54,836 bases of DNA from JAFGMQ01 sp036733345. Its GTDB lineage: Bacteria > Desulfobacterota > DSM-4660 > Desulfatiglandales > Desulfatiglandaceae. Under the pieces are notes generated by a model. The model did no database searches. It had not been told where the DNA came from and worked only from the letters and a program-made list of their open reading frames with translations. Below, one piece after another: positions 23,890-33,123 of this stretch. Position 1 is the first letter of the stretch. Each line of letters begins with the position of its first letter. The position numbers and the translations under genes are program-made. The stretch spans positions 1 through 54,836 of the forward strand of contig DAINAR010000022.1 of NCBI GenBank assembly GCA_036733345.1, in the 5' to 3' direction.

Positions 23890-24849
23890 ATGAAAATATT
23901 AGTCACAGGTGGCGCGGGATTTATCGGTTCGCATTTATCGGAAAAATTGTTGGAGATGGGACATGAGGTGTTTATCATAGACAATCTCTGGACAGGAAAA
24001 CTTGAAAACCTCTCAAAGATACAAAATCATAAAAGACTGCATATTTTTATCGAAAACATTCTGAATGAATCTGTAATGAATGAACTGATTTTTAAAGTCG
24101 ACCATGTTTATCATCTTGCAGCGGCAGTCGGTGTTAGAAATATAATGGATAACCCCGTGGAAACCCTTGATATAAACGTGAAAGGGACCGAGATGGTTTT
24201 GAGATTGGCTAACAGGTTCAAGAAAAAGGTTTTTATTGCATCTACGTCAGAAATATACGGCAAGCACCTGGACCATTCTCTGTCAGAAAATGATAATCGT
24301 GTTATGGGTCCGGTGAAAAAAAGACGTTGGGCATATGCCTGCTCTAAAACATTAGATGAATTTTTTGCACTTGCTTATTACGATGAAAAAAAGCTGCCCG
24401 TAGTCATTGGCCGTCTCTTTAATACGGTTGGTCCACGGCAGACAGGACAATATGGAATGGTTTTGCCGACATTTGTACAAAGTGCATTGCTGGAAAAGCC
24501 TTTAACGGTTTACGGGGATGGAAATCAGACGAGAAGCTTTGCCCATGTTTATGATGTCACTGATGCAATAATAAAACTTATGAATGAACGTAAAGCAGAG
24601 GGAGATATTTTTAATATCGGTAATGATAATGAAGTTACTATAAATGATCTGGCCCTGAAAGTTAAGCAAATGACTGGCAGCGTTTCAGATATAGAGCATA
24701 TTTCATATGAAAAGGCATACGGTCCGGGCTTTGAGGACATGGAAAGACGTTGTCCGAATATTGATAAAATAAGAAAGCTTATAGGATTTAAACCTCTAAA
24801 TGACCTGGACGCCATTATCCAGGATGTGATTGAGTATTTTAAGGAATGA
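23890..24849 (+). CDS. NAD-dependent sugar-nucleotide epimerase/dehydratase (extended SDR)
   Basis: Extended short-chain dehydrogenase of 319 residues that acts on a nucleotide sugar. NAD motif: TGGAGFIGSHL (about 6-16). Catalytic Tyr-Lys pair: YACSK, with the preceding STSEIYG serine/threonine. GRLFNTVGPRQTGQYGMVLP and YGDGNQTRSFAHVYDV are typical of UDP-glucuronate decarboxylase and dTDP-glucose dehydratase relatives; the exact product cannot be set. A GTG at 23875 adds five residues; the ATG at 23890 with GAAGG upstream is preferred. It is the only sugar gene after the antiterminator; the locus ends at a repeat array. Confidence 0.87.
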   Translation: MKILVTGGAGFIGSHLSEKLLEMGHEVFIIDNLWTGKLENLSKIQNHKRLHIFIENILNESVMNELIFKVDHVYHLAAAVGVRNIMDNPVETLDINVKGTEMVLRLANRFKKKVFIASTSEIYGKHLDHSLSENDNRVMGPVKKRRWAYACSKTLDEFFALAYYDEKKLPVVIGRLFNTVGPRQTGQYGMVLPTFVQSALLEKPLTVYGDGNQTRSFAHVYDVTDAIIKLMNERKAEGDIFNIGNDNEVTINDLALKVKQMTGSVSDIEHISYEKAYGPGFEDMERRCPNIDKIRKLIGFKPLNDLDAIIQDVIEYFKE

Positions 24850-24892
24850 TGGCCTTTTGAGGCACATTTTTTAAAGCAAAGGGAGTTTGGGC

Positions 24893-25015
24893 TGGTTTAC
24901 CCGCCAGTGTTTGTGGAGGGTTTACCCGCCAGTGTTTGTGGAGGGTTTACCCGCCAGTGTTTGTGGATGTAACAAATAATGATTGCGCCTGAGGCGCACA
25001 AGAGTTTTGCAAAGG
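24893..25015. repeat. 25-bp tandem repeats (three copies) plus conserved tail
   Basis: Three tandem 25-base units (24893-24917, 24918-24942, 24943-24967) carry TTTACCCGCCAGTGTTTGTG, differing at one base. A 34-base tail at 24982-25015 contains the palindrome GCGCCTGAGGCGC and recurs exactly at 36230-36263 behind a related array. Each unit can form a short hairpin (ACCC-GCC pairing with GGA-GGGT, one mismatch). It separates the polysaccharide block from the secretion operon. Confidence 0.85.
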
Positions 25016-25132
25016 TCTACGATAACCAGACTTTATGGCTTAGTTGTGAATTTCCCGCCGTTTCTGAATTTATTAGTTCAGATGTTTGTTTTGCAGGCAA
25101 CTTAAACTACATATTTTTGTGAGAAGGACAAA

Positions 25133-26650
25133 ATGAAGAGAATATCTTTTCAGGAATATCCAAAGGAACCGGTTGTAATAGATAATTTATCAGTGAAATT
25201 TATGAAACAGTCAATGTTTGTTCCTCTCTCAATGAATACCGATACTCTAAGGATTGCCATGGCAGATCCGGATGACTTCTATACCATAGATGCCTTGAAG
25301 CTTGCTTATGGACTAAAAGTTGAGGCCTTCGAAGGCAGAGAGGATGATATAGTCCAGGCCATCGAAAGATTATACGGTTCAGGAACGCAATCTTTAGAGA
25401 CAATCATAGAAGAGGCTGGAAGGGATATATACAATATATCACCAGGAAAAGAAGAGGATGCAGACCATTTGAGGGACCTTGCGTCAGAGGCTCCTATTAT
25501 CAGGCTTGTAAACCGGCTTATCTATAATGCGGTTGAGGTAAGGGCCAGCGATATTCATTTTGAACCTTTTGAAGACAGTTTCAAGGTTCGATATCGAATA
25601 GACGGGGTTCTGCATGAGGTTGAATCTCCCCCTGACCGTCTTCAGGCCGCCATTATTTCAAGGGTCAAGATTATGGCCAAGCTTGATATTGCTGAAAGGC
25701 GGCTGCCTCAGGATGGAAGGATAAAACTTAAAATTGCTGAGAAGGAGATTGATTTTAGAGTTTCGACTCTTCCAACTCTGTTCGGCGAAAGCCTTGTGAT
25801 GAGGATACTGGATAGAGATACGCTTATACTTGATCTGGAAAAACTGGGTTTTCCTAAAGATGTTCTCTTAAATTATATTGATCTTGTTTCACAGCCCTAT
25901 GGCATGATCCTGGTTACCGGACCCACAGGAAGCGGAAAGACGTCTACTCTGTATACTACCCTCGCAAAGATAAATTCTCCGGAAAATAAGATAATCACCC
26001 TTGAGGAGCCGGTTGAGTATCAGTTGAGAGGTGTCAATCAGATTCAGGTAAATCACAAGATTGGCCTTAGCTTTGCCAATGGCCTGCGTTCGATTGTCCG
26101 GCAGGACCCTGATATTATCCTTGTGGGTGAAATTCGAGACAGAGAGACGGCAGAGATTGCAATTCAATCCGCACTCACCGGTCATTTACTTTTCAGTACT
26201 CTCCATACAAATGATGCGCCCGGTGCAATTACAAGGCTTCTTGATATGGGCGTGGAGAGTTTTCTCCTGAGTTCCACCCTGTTGGGAATCCTGGCACAAA
26301 GACTTGTAAGAGTCATCTGCCCATATTGTAAGGAGATTGTAAGGCCTGAGGAAAAACTAACAAAATCTATGGATATTAGCCCTGATGAAGCGAGAAAGAT
26401 TGAGTTTTTCGCAGGAAAAGGATGCGAGGAATGCAGATACACAGGGTTCAGGGGAAGGACAGCAATTTTTGAATATCTTCCTGTGGATGATGATATAAGG
26501 AGAATTATTACTGAAAGATCCAGCACTGAAATAATTAAAAATCTGGCAATCAGTAAAGGGATGCTGACTTTGAGACAGGATGGCTGGCGAAAAGTCAGAG
26601 AAGGTGTCACTACTATTTCGGAAGTTTTAAGAGTAACGCTCGAGAGATAA
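25133..26650 (+). CDS. gspE: Type II secretion ATPase GspE
   Basis: Cytoplasmic hexameric ATPase that powers pseudopilus assembly, 505 residues. The N-terminal domain (1-120) binds the GspL side. Then come RASDIHFEPF, the Walker A GPTGSGKTST (about 262-271), the Asp box TLEEPVEYQL, the Walker B IILVGEIRDRETAE and the His box TGHLLFSTLHTNDA. A tetra-cysteine zinc site lies at CPYC (about 396) and CEEC (about 431), as in GspE. First gene of the secretion operon; gspF starts two bases after its stop. Confidence 0.96.
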   Translation: MKRISFQEYPKEPVVIDNLSVKFMKQSMFVPLSMNTDTLRIAMADPDDFYTIDALKLAYGLKVEAFEGREDDIVQAIERLYGSGTQSLETIIEEAGRDIYNISPGKEEDADHLRDLASEAPIIRLVNRLIYNAVEVRASDIHFEPFEDSFKVRYRIDGVLHEVESPPDRLQAAIISRVKIMAKLDIAERRLPQDGRIKLKIAEKEIDFRVSTLPTLFGESLVMRILDRDTLILDLEKLGFPKDVLLNYIDLVSQPYGMILVTGPTGSGKTSTLYTTLAKINSPENKIITLEEPVEYQLRGVNQIQVNHKIGLSFANGLRSIVRQDPDIILVGEIRDRETAEIAIQSALTGHLLFSTLHTNDAPGAITRLLDMGVESFLLSSTLLGILAQRLVRVICPYCKEIVRPEEKLTKSMDISPDEARKIEFFAGKGCEECRYTGFRGRTAIFEYLPVDDDIRRIITERSSTEIIKNLAISKGMLTLRQDGWRKVREGVTTISEVLRVTLER

Positions 26651-26651
26651 A

Positions 26652-27881
26652 ATGTCTGAATATACATACAAGGCCACTGATCCCTCAGGGAAGATCGTCA
26701 AGGGCGTTATTGAAGCTTCAGAGGAAAAGGCTGCAGTATCCAGGCTTCAGAATATGGGATATATCCCCATGAGGATTGCGCTGGCTGGAAAAGAAGGCAG
26801 GAGGTTTGATTTTTTTCTGTCATTGAATATCTCTTCCATTTTTCAGGGAGTTTCCACCAAAGATGTAGTGATTTTCACTCAGGATCTTTCAGCTTTATTG
26901 GAAGCCGGCCTTCCTGTAGACAGGGCCCTGCATATTTTAATTGATGTTGTGGAAAAGGCAAAATTCAAGGAAATCCTTAAGGATATATTAAAAACCGTTC
27001 AAGGCGGCAGTTATTTGTCAGACGCATTGGCAAAGTATCCTAAGGTATTTTCAAAGTTTTACACTAATATGGTTAAGGCTGGTGAAGCAGGAGGTATACT
27101 GGAGAATGTCCTCAAGAGACTCAGCCTTTTTCTGGAGAATTCACAGGATCTTAAAGATTATATAAAGTCAGCAATGGTTTACCCTGTTTTTCTTGTGCTC
27201 GTTGGCGGGATTTCAATCATAATTTTGTTGACTTTTGTTCTTCCCAAGTTTTCGATCATATTTTCCGATATGGGGCAGGCAATACCTTTATCTACGCGTG
27301 CTCTGCTCTGGTTCAGCGATATGCTGAGAATATACTGGTGGCTTATTCTTGGCGGATTAGCCGCGGCATTTTATTTTCTGAGACGCTATGTAAATACACC
27401 CGCCGGCCGCCTTAAGTTCGATTATTACAAACTGAATTCTCCGATTATAGGAGGATTGGTCGAGAAGATTGAGGTGGCTCGTTTTGCAAGGACACTGGGA
27501 ACATTGACAAAAAGCGGAGTGCCTATTTTGCGTGCTCTTAATCTTGTGAAGGATATTATTACCAATAAGGTGATTGTTAATTCCATGGGGGACGTTTCTG
27601 AAAGAGTTAAGGGTGGCGAAAGACTGTCAAAACCCCTGAATGATAAACGGGTGTTTCCTCCTCTCGCCGTTCAGATGATAACGGTAGGGGAAGAGACCGG
27701 AAGACTTGATGAAATGCTTATTAGAGTAGCTGAAAATTATGAAATGATAGTAAAAAATATGGTTAAGAGGCTGATAAGTTTTTTGGAGCCGGCCATGATA
27801 CTCTTCATGGGACTTATGGTTGGTTTCATCGTGATATCTATGTTGATGGCCATTTTCAGCATGAATGAAATGCCTTTTTGA
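26652..27881 (+). CDS. gspF: Type II secretion inner-membrane platform protein GspF
   Basis: Polytopic platform protein of 409 residues with the duplicated T2SSF domain. Each half has the GEAGG/GEETG motif (VKAGEAGGILENVLKRLS and VGEETGRLDEMLI), and there are three membrane helices (about 175-200, 225-245, 375-400). The start YTYKATDPSGKIVKGVIEA is typical. It couples GspE to pseudopilin assembly. The ATG follows the gspE stop directly. Confidence 0.96.
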   Translation: MSEYTYKATDPSGKIVKGVIEASEEKAAVSRLQNMGYIPMRIALAGKEGRRFDFFLSLNISSIFQGVSTKDVVIFTQDLSALLEAGLPVDRALHILIDVVEKAKFKEILKDILKTVQGGSYLSDALAKYPKVFSKFYTNMVKAGEAGGILENVLKRLSLFLENSQDLKDYIKSAMVYPVFLVLVGGISIIILLTFVLPKFSIIFSDMGQAIPLSTRALLWFSDMLRIYWWLILGGLAAAFYFLRRYVNTPAGRLKFDYYKLNSPIIGGLVEKIEVARFARTLGTLTKSGVPILRALNLVKDIITNKVIVNSMGDVSERVKGGERLSKPLNDKRVFPPLAVQMITVGEETGRLDEMLIRVAENYEMIVKNMVKRLISFLEPAMILFMGLMVGFIVISMLMAIFSMNEMPF

Positions 27882-27892
27882 AGGGAGTCGGT

Positions 27893-28327
27893 ATGAAAAG
27901 ATTAAAAAGAAGGGATAAGGGCTTTACATTAATTGAACTTTTGATTGTCATGGTGATTCTGGGTCTCCTGGCGGCCCTGGTTGGTCCACGTATGTTCGGT
28001 AAAGTGGGAAAATCCAAGCAAAGGGCTGCAAAGGCCCAGATATCTCTTTTCGAGACAACGCTGGATACATACAGGCTTGATGTCGGCAAGTATCCGAATA
28101 CGGACCAGGGACTTGAAGCATTGAGAGTAAAACCGGACGGCGAAGAAAAATGGGATGGTCCATATATTTCAAAAGAGGTCCCTATGGATCCCTGGGGTAA
28201 TCCCTATGTATATGAATCACCCAGCGATCATGGAGACTATTCGATAATTTCTCTGGGGGCAGACGGAAATCCAGGGGGAGAGGGGGAAGATACTGATATT
28301 GTGAACTGGAAAGATATTGAAGGATGA
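27893..28327 (+). CDS. gspG: Major pseudopilin GspG
   Basis: Main subunit of the type II secretion pseudopilus, 144 residues. The leader MKRLKRRDKG is cut before FTLIELLIVMVILGLLAAL, with the conserved Glu at position +5. The globular part has the GspG features KYPNTDQGLEAL, PWGNPYVYESP and GADGNPGGEGEDTDI (calcium site). The ATG at 27893 with GGGAG upstream was chosen over a TTG inside gspF. Confidence 0.96.
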   Translation: MKRLKRRDKGFTLIELLIVMVILGLLAALVGPRMFGKVGKSKQRAAKAQISLFETTLDTYRLDVGKYPNTDQGLEALRVKPDGEEKWDGPYISKEVPMDPWGNPYVYESPSDHGDYSIISLGADGNPGGEGEDTDIVNWKDIEG

Positions 28328-28830
28328 AGCAGGGCTTTTCACTCCTCGAGTTGCTGGTTGTAATGATGATCATTGCATTGGGTTATTCGTTTGTGGGCCC
28401 AAGGATAATCGGGCCGATGAGCAACCTTAATCTGAAGACTGCGTCAAAAAAGATATCTGCATCTTTAAGATATGCCAGGAGCCGGGCCACATCGGAGAAT
28501 AGAAATTTCAGGGTGTTATTTGATTTTGACAAAAACCGTATAGTTATTACCGGGAGAGAATTAACTGAGAATAATACGGAAATAACATCAGAAGAAAATA
28601 CTGAAGGGAATTCAGGAGATAAAATCTACTCACTGCCCGATGGTGTCATTCTGGAAAAGGCAATATCAGACGATAGCGAAACAGTCTCCGGAATTTTTGA
28701 AGTAGCCTTTTTTTCAACCGGTGGAAGCAGCGGCGGAGAGATAATCCTGAAAAACGACAAGGAGAACAGATACAGGATAAGTGTTGGTTTTATCACAGGA
28801 ACGATACATCTGGTCGAAGTTGAAGAATGA
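28324..28830 (+). CDS. gspH: Minor pseudopilin GspH
   Basis: Minor pseudopilin of 168 residues with a very short leader, MKQG, cut before FSLLELLVVMMIIALGY (Glu at +5). The body has LRYARSRATSENRNFRVLFD, the helix-strand region usual for GspH/FimT proteins, and an acidic Asn/Glu-rich loop near 80-100. Its ATG overlaps the gspG stop by four bases. Confidence 0.88.
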   Translation: MKQGFSLLELLVVMMIIALGYSFVGPRIIGPMSNLNLKTASKKISASLRYARSRATSENRNFRVLFDFDKNRIVITGRELTENNTEITSEENTEGNSGDKIYSLPDGVILEKAISDDSETVSGIFEVAFFSTGGSSGGEIILKNDKENRYRISVGFITGTIHLVEVEE

Positions 28831-29239
28831 ACGCGGTTCATCTAAGGAGGGTTTTACACTTATTGAAACCCTCGTTGCGATATCGATACTCGCCATTTGT
28901 CTTGTTATAATACTGCAGCTTTTCTCAGGCGGCCTGAGGTCCGGCAAATTATCAGCTGATTATACCCGCGCAATTTTATATGCGAGAGAAAAGATGGATG
29001 AGGCTCTTCTGTCTAACAGTTTTAGAAATGAAATTCTTGAAGGCGAATTTGAAGACGGGTTTCGATGGAAGATAGAGACAAAGGCCGATATTCCTGAACA
29101 GGAGGAGGTTGAAGCGAAAATTCCTTTTACCCTTTACAATATCAATGTGGTTATAAGCTGGAACGCTGGGTTGCATGAAAAATATTTTGAGATAAGCACT
29201 ATGAAAGTGGGAGAAAGGGCTGAGGGCGATGAGAGTTGA
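28820..29239 (+). CDS. gspI: Minor pseudopilin GspI
   Basis: Minor pseudopilin of about 139 residues. I chose TTG at 28820, giving the leader MKNERGSSKEG cut before FTLIETLVAISILAICLVII (Glu at +5). The frame is open upstream to a GTG at 28781, but that would add 13 residues from within gspH and an unusually long leader. It overlaps gspH by 11 bases and gspJ by 11 bases. The body ends with FEISTMKVGER, the GspI-like strand. Confidence 0.82.
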   Translation: MKNERGSSKEGFTLIETLVAISILAICLVIILQLFSGGLRSGKLSADYTRAILYAREKMDEALLSNSFRNEILEGEFEDGFRWKIETKADIPEQEEVEAKIPFTLYNINVVISWNAGLHEKYFEISTMKVGERAEGDES

Positions 29240-29891
29240 AGTTTTGATTCCTAAGGCCAGGACAGGGTATGGATTTACGCTTCTGGAGCTTATGATTTCA
29301 ATGACCATAGTCTCATTGATCGTATTGATAATATTTGGCGCTTTCAGGATCGGGATAAGGGCATGGGAAAAAGGTGAAAGGGACATTGAGAGTCAGCAGA
29401 GACTGAGGACTGTTCTGGGCCTTGTAAAGAGACAGCTTTCATCAGCCTGTTTACTGCGGAACAAGCCCGAAGATTTTGAAGGTTCACTGTTGAAAGGTGA
29501 CAGCAAATCACTGAGAATTGCATCACGTATTGCCTTATTGCCTGTTAATAAATATGGCATGGTTTATGCTTATTACAATGTCAAATCTAAAACAGGTGAT
29601 GAAAAAGAGGGCCTTGATTTATACGAAAAGAATATTGTTTTTTTCTCTGACTGGAAAGATATTGACAACCCGGATGAAGAAGATTTTGTTGAGCTGATTT
29701 CAGGGTTTCATAATATCAGTTTTGAATATCTGATGGTTGGAGATGATGAAGATGATCAGGAATGGAAAGACTCCTGGGACTCTGAAGCCGATGGAGGTCT
29801 CCCGCGAGCGATTAGAATAATTCTTACGGAAGGGACAGAAATGGCTCCTCTTTATCTTATTGCGGGTATTGAGAATGAGTCAAGCGGATAG
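29229..29891 (+). CDS. gspJ: Minor pseudopilin GspJ
   Basis: Minor pseudopilin of 220 residues: leader MRVEVLIPKARTGYG, then FTLLELMISMTIVSLIVLII (Glu at +5), then RIGIRAWEKGERDIESQQRLR, the alpha-helical spine of the J tip subunit, and FEYL followed by an acidic loop. With GspI and GspK it should form the tip complex. The start overlaps gspI. Confidence 0.9.
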   Translation: MRVEVLIPKARTGYGFTLLELMISMTIVSLIVLIIFGAFRIGIRAWEKGERDIESQQRLRTVLGLVKRQLSSACLLRNKPEDFEGSLLKGDSKSLRIASRIALLPVNKYGMVYAYYNVKSKTGDEKEGLDLYEKNIVFFSDWKDIDNPDEEDFVELISGFHNISFEYLMVGDDEDDQEWKDSWDSEADGGLPRAIRIILTEGTEMAPLYLIAGIENESSG

Positions 29892-29930
29892 GTTTTCAAG
29901 GAAAAGATACAGAGAAGTCATAATTATGCC

Positions 29931-31040
29931 ATGAGAGGTTTTCTTAAAAAAGAGAAAGGCATTGTACTTGTCTTAGTGCTGTGGGTATTGATGACGCTGT
30001 CGGTAATTGCGGGTGAGTTTTGTTATTCCATGAGGACTGAGGTTAATATTACCCGTAATTTCAAGGAGGAAACAGAGGCATATTATATTGCAGTGGCAGG
30101 GCTAAACAGCGCAATAGCTGAAATGATCAAAAAGAGTATCCTGACGAAAAAGGAAGATATTATTGAGGGCGAACAGGAACTGGAAGAGGAGACAGATGAG
30201 GTTGACTGGAGGGTTAATACAACAATCCCGCCTGTGCAGTTCGGCCCTGGGAAATTTGAGATCAGAATTGATAATGAAAGCGGAAAAATTGACTTGAACA
30301 GTGCGGACAGGAGCCTTCTCAGGATGATGGTGGACGGTTTTGATATTGATGATGAGGAAAAGGATGTGATCGCTGATTCTATCCTGGACTGGATAGACAA
30401 AGATGATCTCCACCGAATAAATGGCGCTGAGGAAAGTTATTACTCTTCACTTCCCAATCCTTACAAGTGCAAGAATGGATATTTTGATTCGATTGAGGAG
30501 TTATTGCTGGTAAGAGGTATCACCAGGGAGATGTTTTACGGTGGCCTTAAGGACATGGTTACGGTCATTGCCAGTGATCAGGCAATTGAAAAAGGCAGTA
30601 TACAAACCCGTATACCAACCCGTACCCGTATGCCAACACGAATGACAAGACCCCTGACAAGGCGAAAAAATCGTGATGGGGGTAAAATAAATATTAATGC
30701 TGCTTCACCGGATATGTTACGGATGCTTCCACAGATGACTGATGAGCTTGTTCTGGCAGTTATGGAATACAGGAAAAAAAAGGATTTCAAGTCATTAAAT
30801 GAAGTAGCCACCGTTTTAGACGCTGATGTTTATTCCGCAATCCAGCCATTTATTACACTGACGATATATCCTTATTATACTATCAGGTCATTTGGAACCG
30901 TTGATGACAGCAGAATAAGGATAGGAGTGGAGGCCCTGGTACAAATAGACAGCAGTTTTAAGAAAGGTTATCAAATAGTTCAGTGGCTTGATTTTTCTGA
31001 ATATGAAGAGCCTTTCAACAATGAAGAATCTGGAGTGTAA
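29931..31040 (+). CDS. gspK: Minor pseudopilin GspK
   Basis: Tip pseudopilin of 369 residues. The membrane segment KG-IVLVLVLWVLMTLSVIAGEF lacks the Glu at +5, as expected for GspK. The large globular domain has VDGFDIDDEEKDVIADSILDWIDKDD and two helix-hairpin-helix-like regions, ending with ININAASPDMLRMLPQM. Unusual is the basic, Pro/Thr-rich stretch near 225-250 (QTRIPTRTRMPTRMTR) between them; a similar RIP/RITRP motif ends GspC. Confidence 0.9.
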   Translation: MRGFLKKEKGIVLVLVLWVLMTLSVIAGEFCYSMRTEVNITRNFKEETEAYYIAVAGLNSAIAEMIKKSILTKKEDIIEGEQELEEETDEVDWRVNTTIPPVQFGPGKFEIRIDNESGKIDLNSADRSLLRMMVDGFDIDDEEKDVIADSILDWIDKDDLHRINGAEESYYSSLPNPYKCKNGYFDSIEELLLVRGITREMFYGGLKDMVTVIASDQAIEKGSIQTRIPTRTRMPTRMTRPLTRRKNRDGGKININAASPDMLRMLPQMTDELVLAVMEYRKKKDFKSLNEVATVLDADVYSAIQPFITLTIYPYYTIRSFGTVDDSRIRIGVEALVQIDSSFKKGYQIVQWLDFSEYEEPFNNEESGV

Positions 31041-31042
31041 AT

Positions 31043-32428
31043 TTGCTTTTTCAGACAAGCCTCGGCATTTATATAGAAGATGACAAACTTTCTATAGTTT
31101 ATCTTAAGGCATCTTTCAAGGGAGTCCAGTTAGCTGGTCAATCCATTTTCAGCCTTGATAAGGAAAAGCCGATTAATGAGAGATTGGATACGATTTCAGC
31201 CCTGGCAAGAGAATTCATGCGGGAAAACAGGATTCCTTCTACGAATATCCATATAGGGATCAAGAGGGATCTTGCAATTATAAGATTCGTTGAACTCCCT
31301 CTGGCTGTAAAAGACAATCTGAGAGAGACCCTCGGATATGAAATGGAGAAATATGTTCCTTTCTCAATGGATGATGTATATTTTGATTTCCAGATAGCCG
31401 GAGAAGACAAGGAAAACAATAAGCTGGCGATAGTTCTTGTGGCTATGAGAAAAGACGCTTTATCTCCATACATTGAACTGAAGGACAGATTGGGCAGCAA
31501 AGGAATATACGGAATAGAGATTAATTCAACGGCAGCGGTTAATTACTTTTCACAAAGGTTTTACTCTGCTTGTCAGGATGGCCTTTTACTGGTGAATATG
31601 AATGTTAATGACCTGGAAGTAAACCTGATTAAAAGCAGGTCATTGACATATTCGAGATTTCTGAAAATTCCGGAGAACGGTTCGGATATTAACGGGCTGA
31701 TTTCAGAGGAGTTAAAAAAAGTCAAAGATATCTATGGCCCAATGCATGTTTCTTTTTTAGGTCCTGACTCGCATATTGATAATTTCAGGAATTCAATCCG
31801 GGATCTGGAGCTTGAAGAGTTTTCAATAGATCTTTCAAAAACAGGTATTTCCACCTGTGACCTTATTCCGGCCTATGGCCTTGCCCTTAAAGGTATCCAG
31901 AAAGTCCCTGTGGATATCAATCTTCTGCCTGCTGATATTAGAAAAAAGGCAAGCAGGGCCGGATTATATGCAATGTATACACTGCTGGGATTGCTCGTAT
32001 TATCAGGCCTTTCATGGGGGTTGGGAGACATTGTGAGGCAGAGAATGGCTTTTGATGATTTAAACAAACAAATTAAGACCCTGAGCGCTGATATTGAAAA
32101 GATTGACAGGATCAAAGCTGAATGCAAATCCTTAGAGGATCAGATAGAGTATTTAAACCGATTAGGCCCGGGCAGTTTATCGGCTCTGGATGTCTTGAAG
32201 GAACTGAGTGAGAGAATTCCTGAAAATGCATGGCTCAGGAAGTTTTCTCTTACAGAAGATAAGGTTGAAATAGAGGGTAATGCCGGTTCAGCCTCAGATT
32301 TAATTTCTCTTATCGAGGCCTGTCCTCTTTTCAAGGATGCTGTCTTTTTATCTCCTATTACAAAACTCAGAGACGGCAAGGAATTTTTCAGAATTGGATT
32401 TAAGTTAATCAAAATTCCCGCTGAATAA
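31043..32428 (+). CDS. gspL: Type II secretion platform protein GspL (PilM-PilN-like fusion)
   Basis: Protein of 461 residues with an N-terminal actin-like PilM/GspL cytoplasmic domain (1-285, with LGYEMEKYVPFSMDDVYFDF, the typical PilM strand), then VDINLLPADIRKK (the PilN start motif), a membrane helix (about 310-330) and a periplasmic coiled-coil plus small domain. It links GspE to GspM. The start is TTG at 31043, two bases after the gspK stop; no better start is present. Confidence 0.86.
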   Translation: MLFQTSLGIYIEDDKLSIVYLKASFKGVQLAGQSIFSLDKEKPINERLDTISALAREFMRENRIPSTNIHIGIKRDLAIIRFVELPLAVKDNLRETLGYEMEKYVPFSMDDVYFDFQIAGEDKENNKLAIVLVAMRKDALSPYIELKDRLGSKGIYGIEINSTAAVNYFSQRFYSACQDGLLLVNMNVNDLEVNLIKSRSLTYSRFLKIPENGSDINGLISEELKKVKDIYGPMHVSFLGPDSHIDNFRNSIRDLELEEFSIDLSKTGISTCDLIPAYGLALKGIQKVPVDINLLPADIRKKASRAGLYAMYTLLGLLVLSGLSWGLGDIVRQRMAFDDLNKQIKTLSADIEKIDRIKAECKSLEDQIEYLNRLGPGSLSALDVLKELSERIPENAWLRKFSLTEDKVEIEGNAGSASDLISLIEACPLFKDAVFLSPITKLRDGKEFFRIGFKLIKIPAE

Positions 32429-32473
32429 AATTGGAACGGATTTTGTCAATGATGAATTTCAGGCCGAGGTGCA

Positions 32474-33034
32474 ATGTTGAAGCTTAAAATAGACAAAAAA
32501 CAAAAATATCTTATCTTAGCTGGTGCTGTTTTAATATTTTTTGGCCTTATTTACAGGTTACTGCCTTTTTTTCAGGGGATGCAGTCAGGAGATGCCGAGT
32601 TAATAATCAAGAAAAGGCAGCTTGAAAAATACAGACAAACTGTAGAACAATCAGGTGTATTTGAGGAAAGACTTTCTTATCTTGAGCGGGTTCTAAAAAG
32701 CTCGGAATCAGGCCTGTTAAGCGGAAAGACCCCTTCCCTTGCAGCTGTCGATATACAGAATATTTTGACGGAAATTGTAGGAAGCGGTGATGTCCAGATT
32801 AAAAGAGTGCGCGTTTTAAAGCCGGAAAATCTTGAGAAGAACTATTATATAAGCATTCCGGTTGAGTTTTCCATAATTGCTGATATCAGGCAGTTAAAAG
32901 ACCTTCTCTATAAGATTGAGAACTATTCCAAATATCTGACTGTAGAGAAACTTATGGTTAGTGTGGGTGGAAGGGGCCCGTCAGACACTTTTCAGTCCAG
33001 TATTACTGTTGCAGGTTATATGAAAAAGGTATAG
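32474..33034 (+). CDS. gspM: Type II secretion platform protein GspM
   Basis: Bitopic membrane protein of 186 residues: cytoplasmic KLKIDKKQK, one membrane helix (14-32), a coiled coil (about 40-80) and a ferredoxin-like periplasmic domain with FSIIADIRQLKDLLYKIENY, as in GspM/PilO relatives. It pairs with GspL. The short gap after gspL and the 89-base gap before gspC hold no other gene. Confidence 0.84.
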   Translation: MLKLKIDKKQKYLILAGAVLIFFGLIYRLLPFFQGMQSGDAELIIKKRQLEKYRQTVEQSGVFEERLSYLERVLKSSESGLLSGKTPSLAAVDIQNILTEIVGSGDVQIKRVRVLKPENLEKNYYISIPVEFSIIADIRQLKDLLYKIENYSKYLTVEKLMVSVGGRGPSDTFQSSITVAGYMKKV

Positions 33035-33123
33035 GAGCAAAATACTGCAGCAGGCTGGGATCAAGGGCTGTTCTTTTTTTACGTTTAAACGTCAGAGGCT
33101 GAGTAAAAAATTTCAGGTTATTT

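Noticed and set aside
24893..24967. CRISPR array
   Set aside because: The 25-base units are directly adjacent with no spacers, and there is no cas gene in the window.
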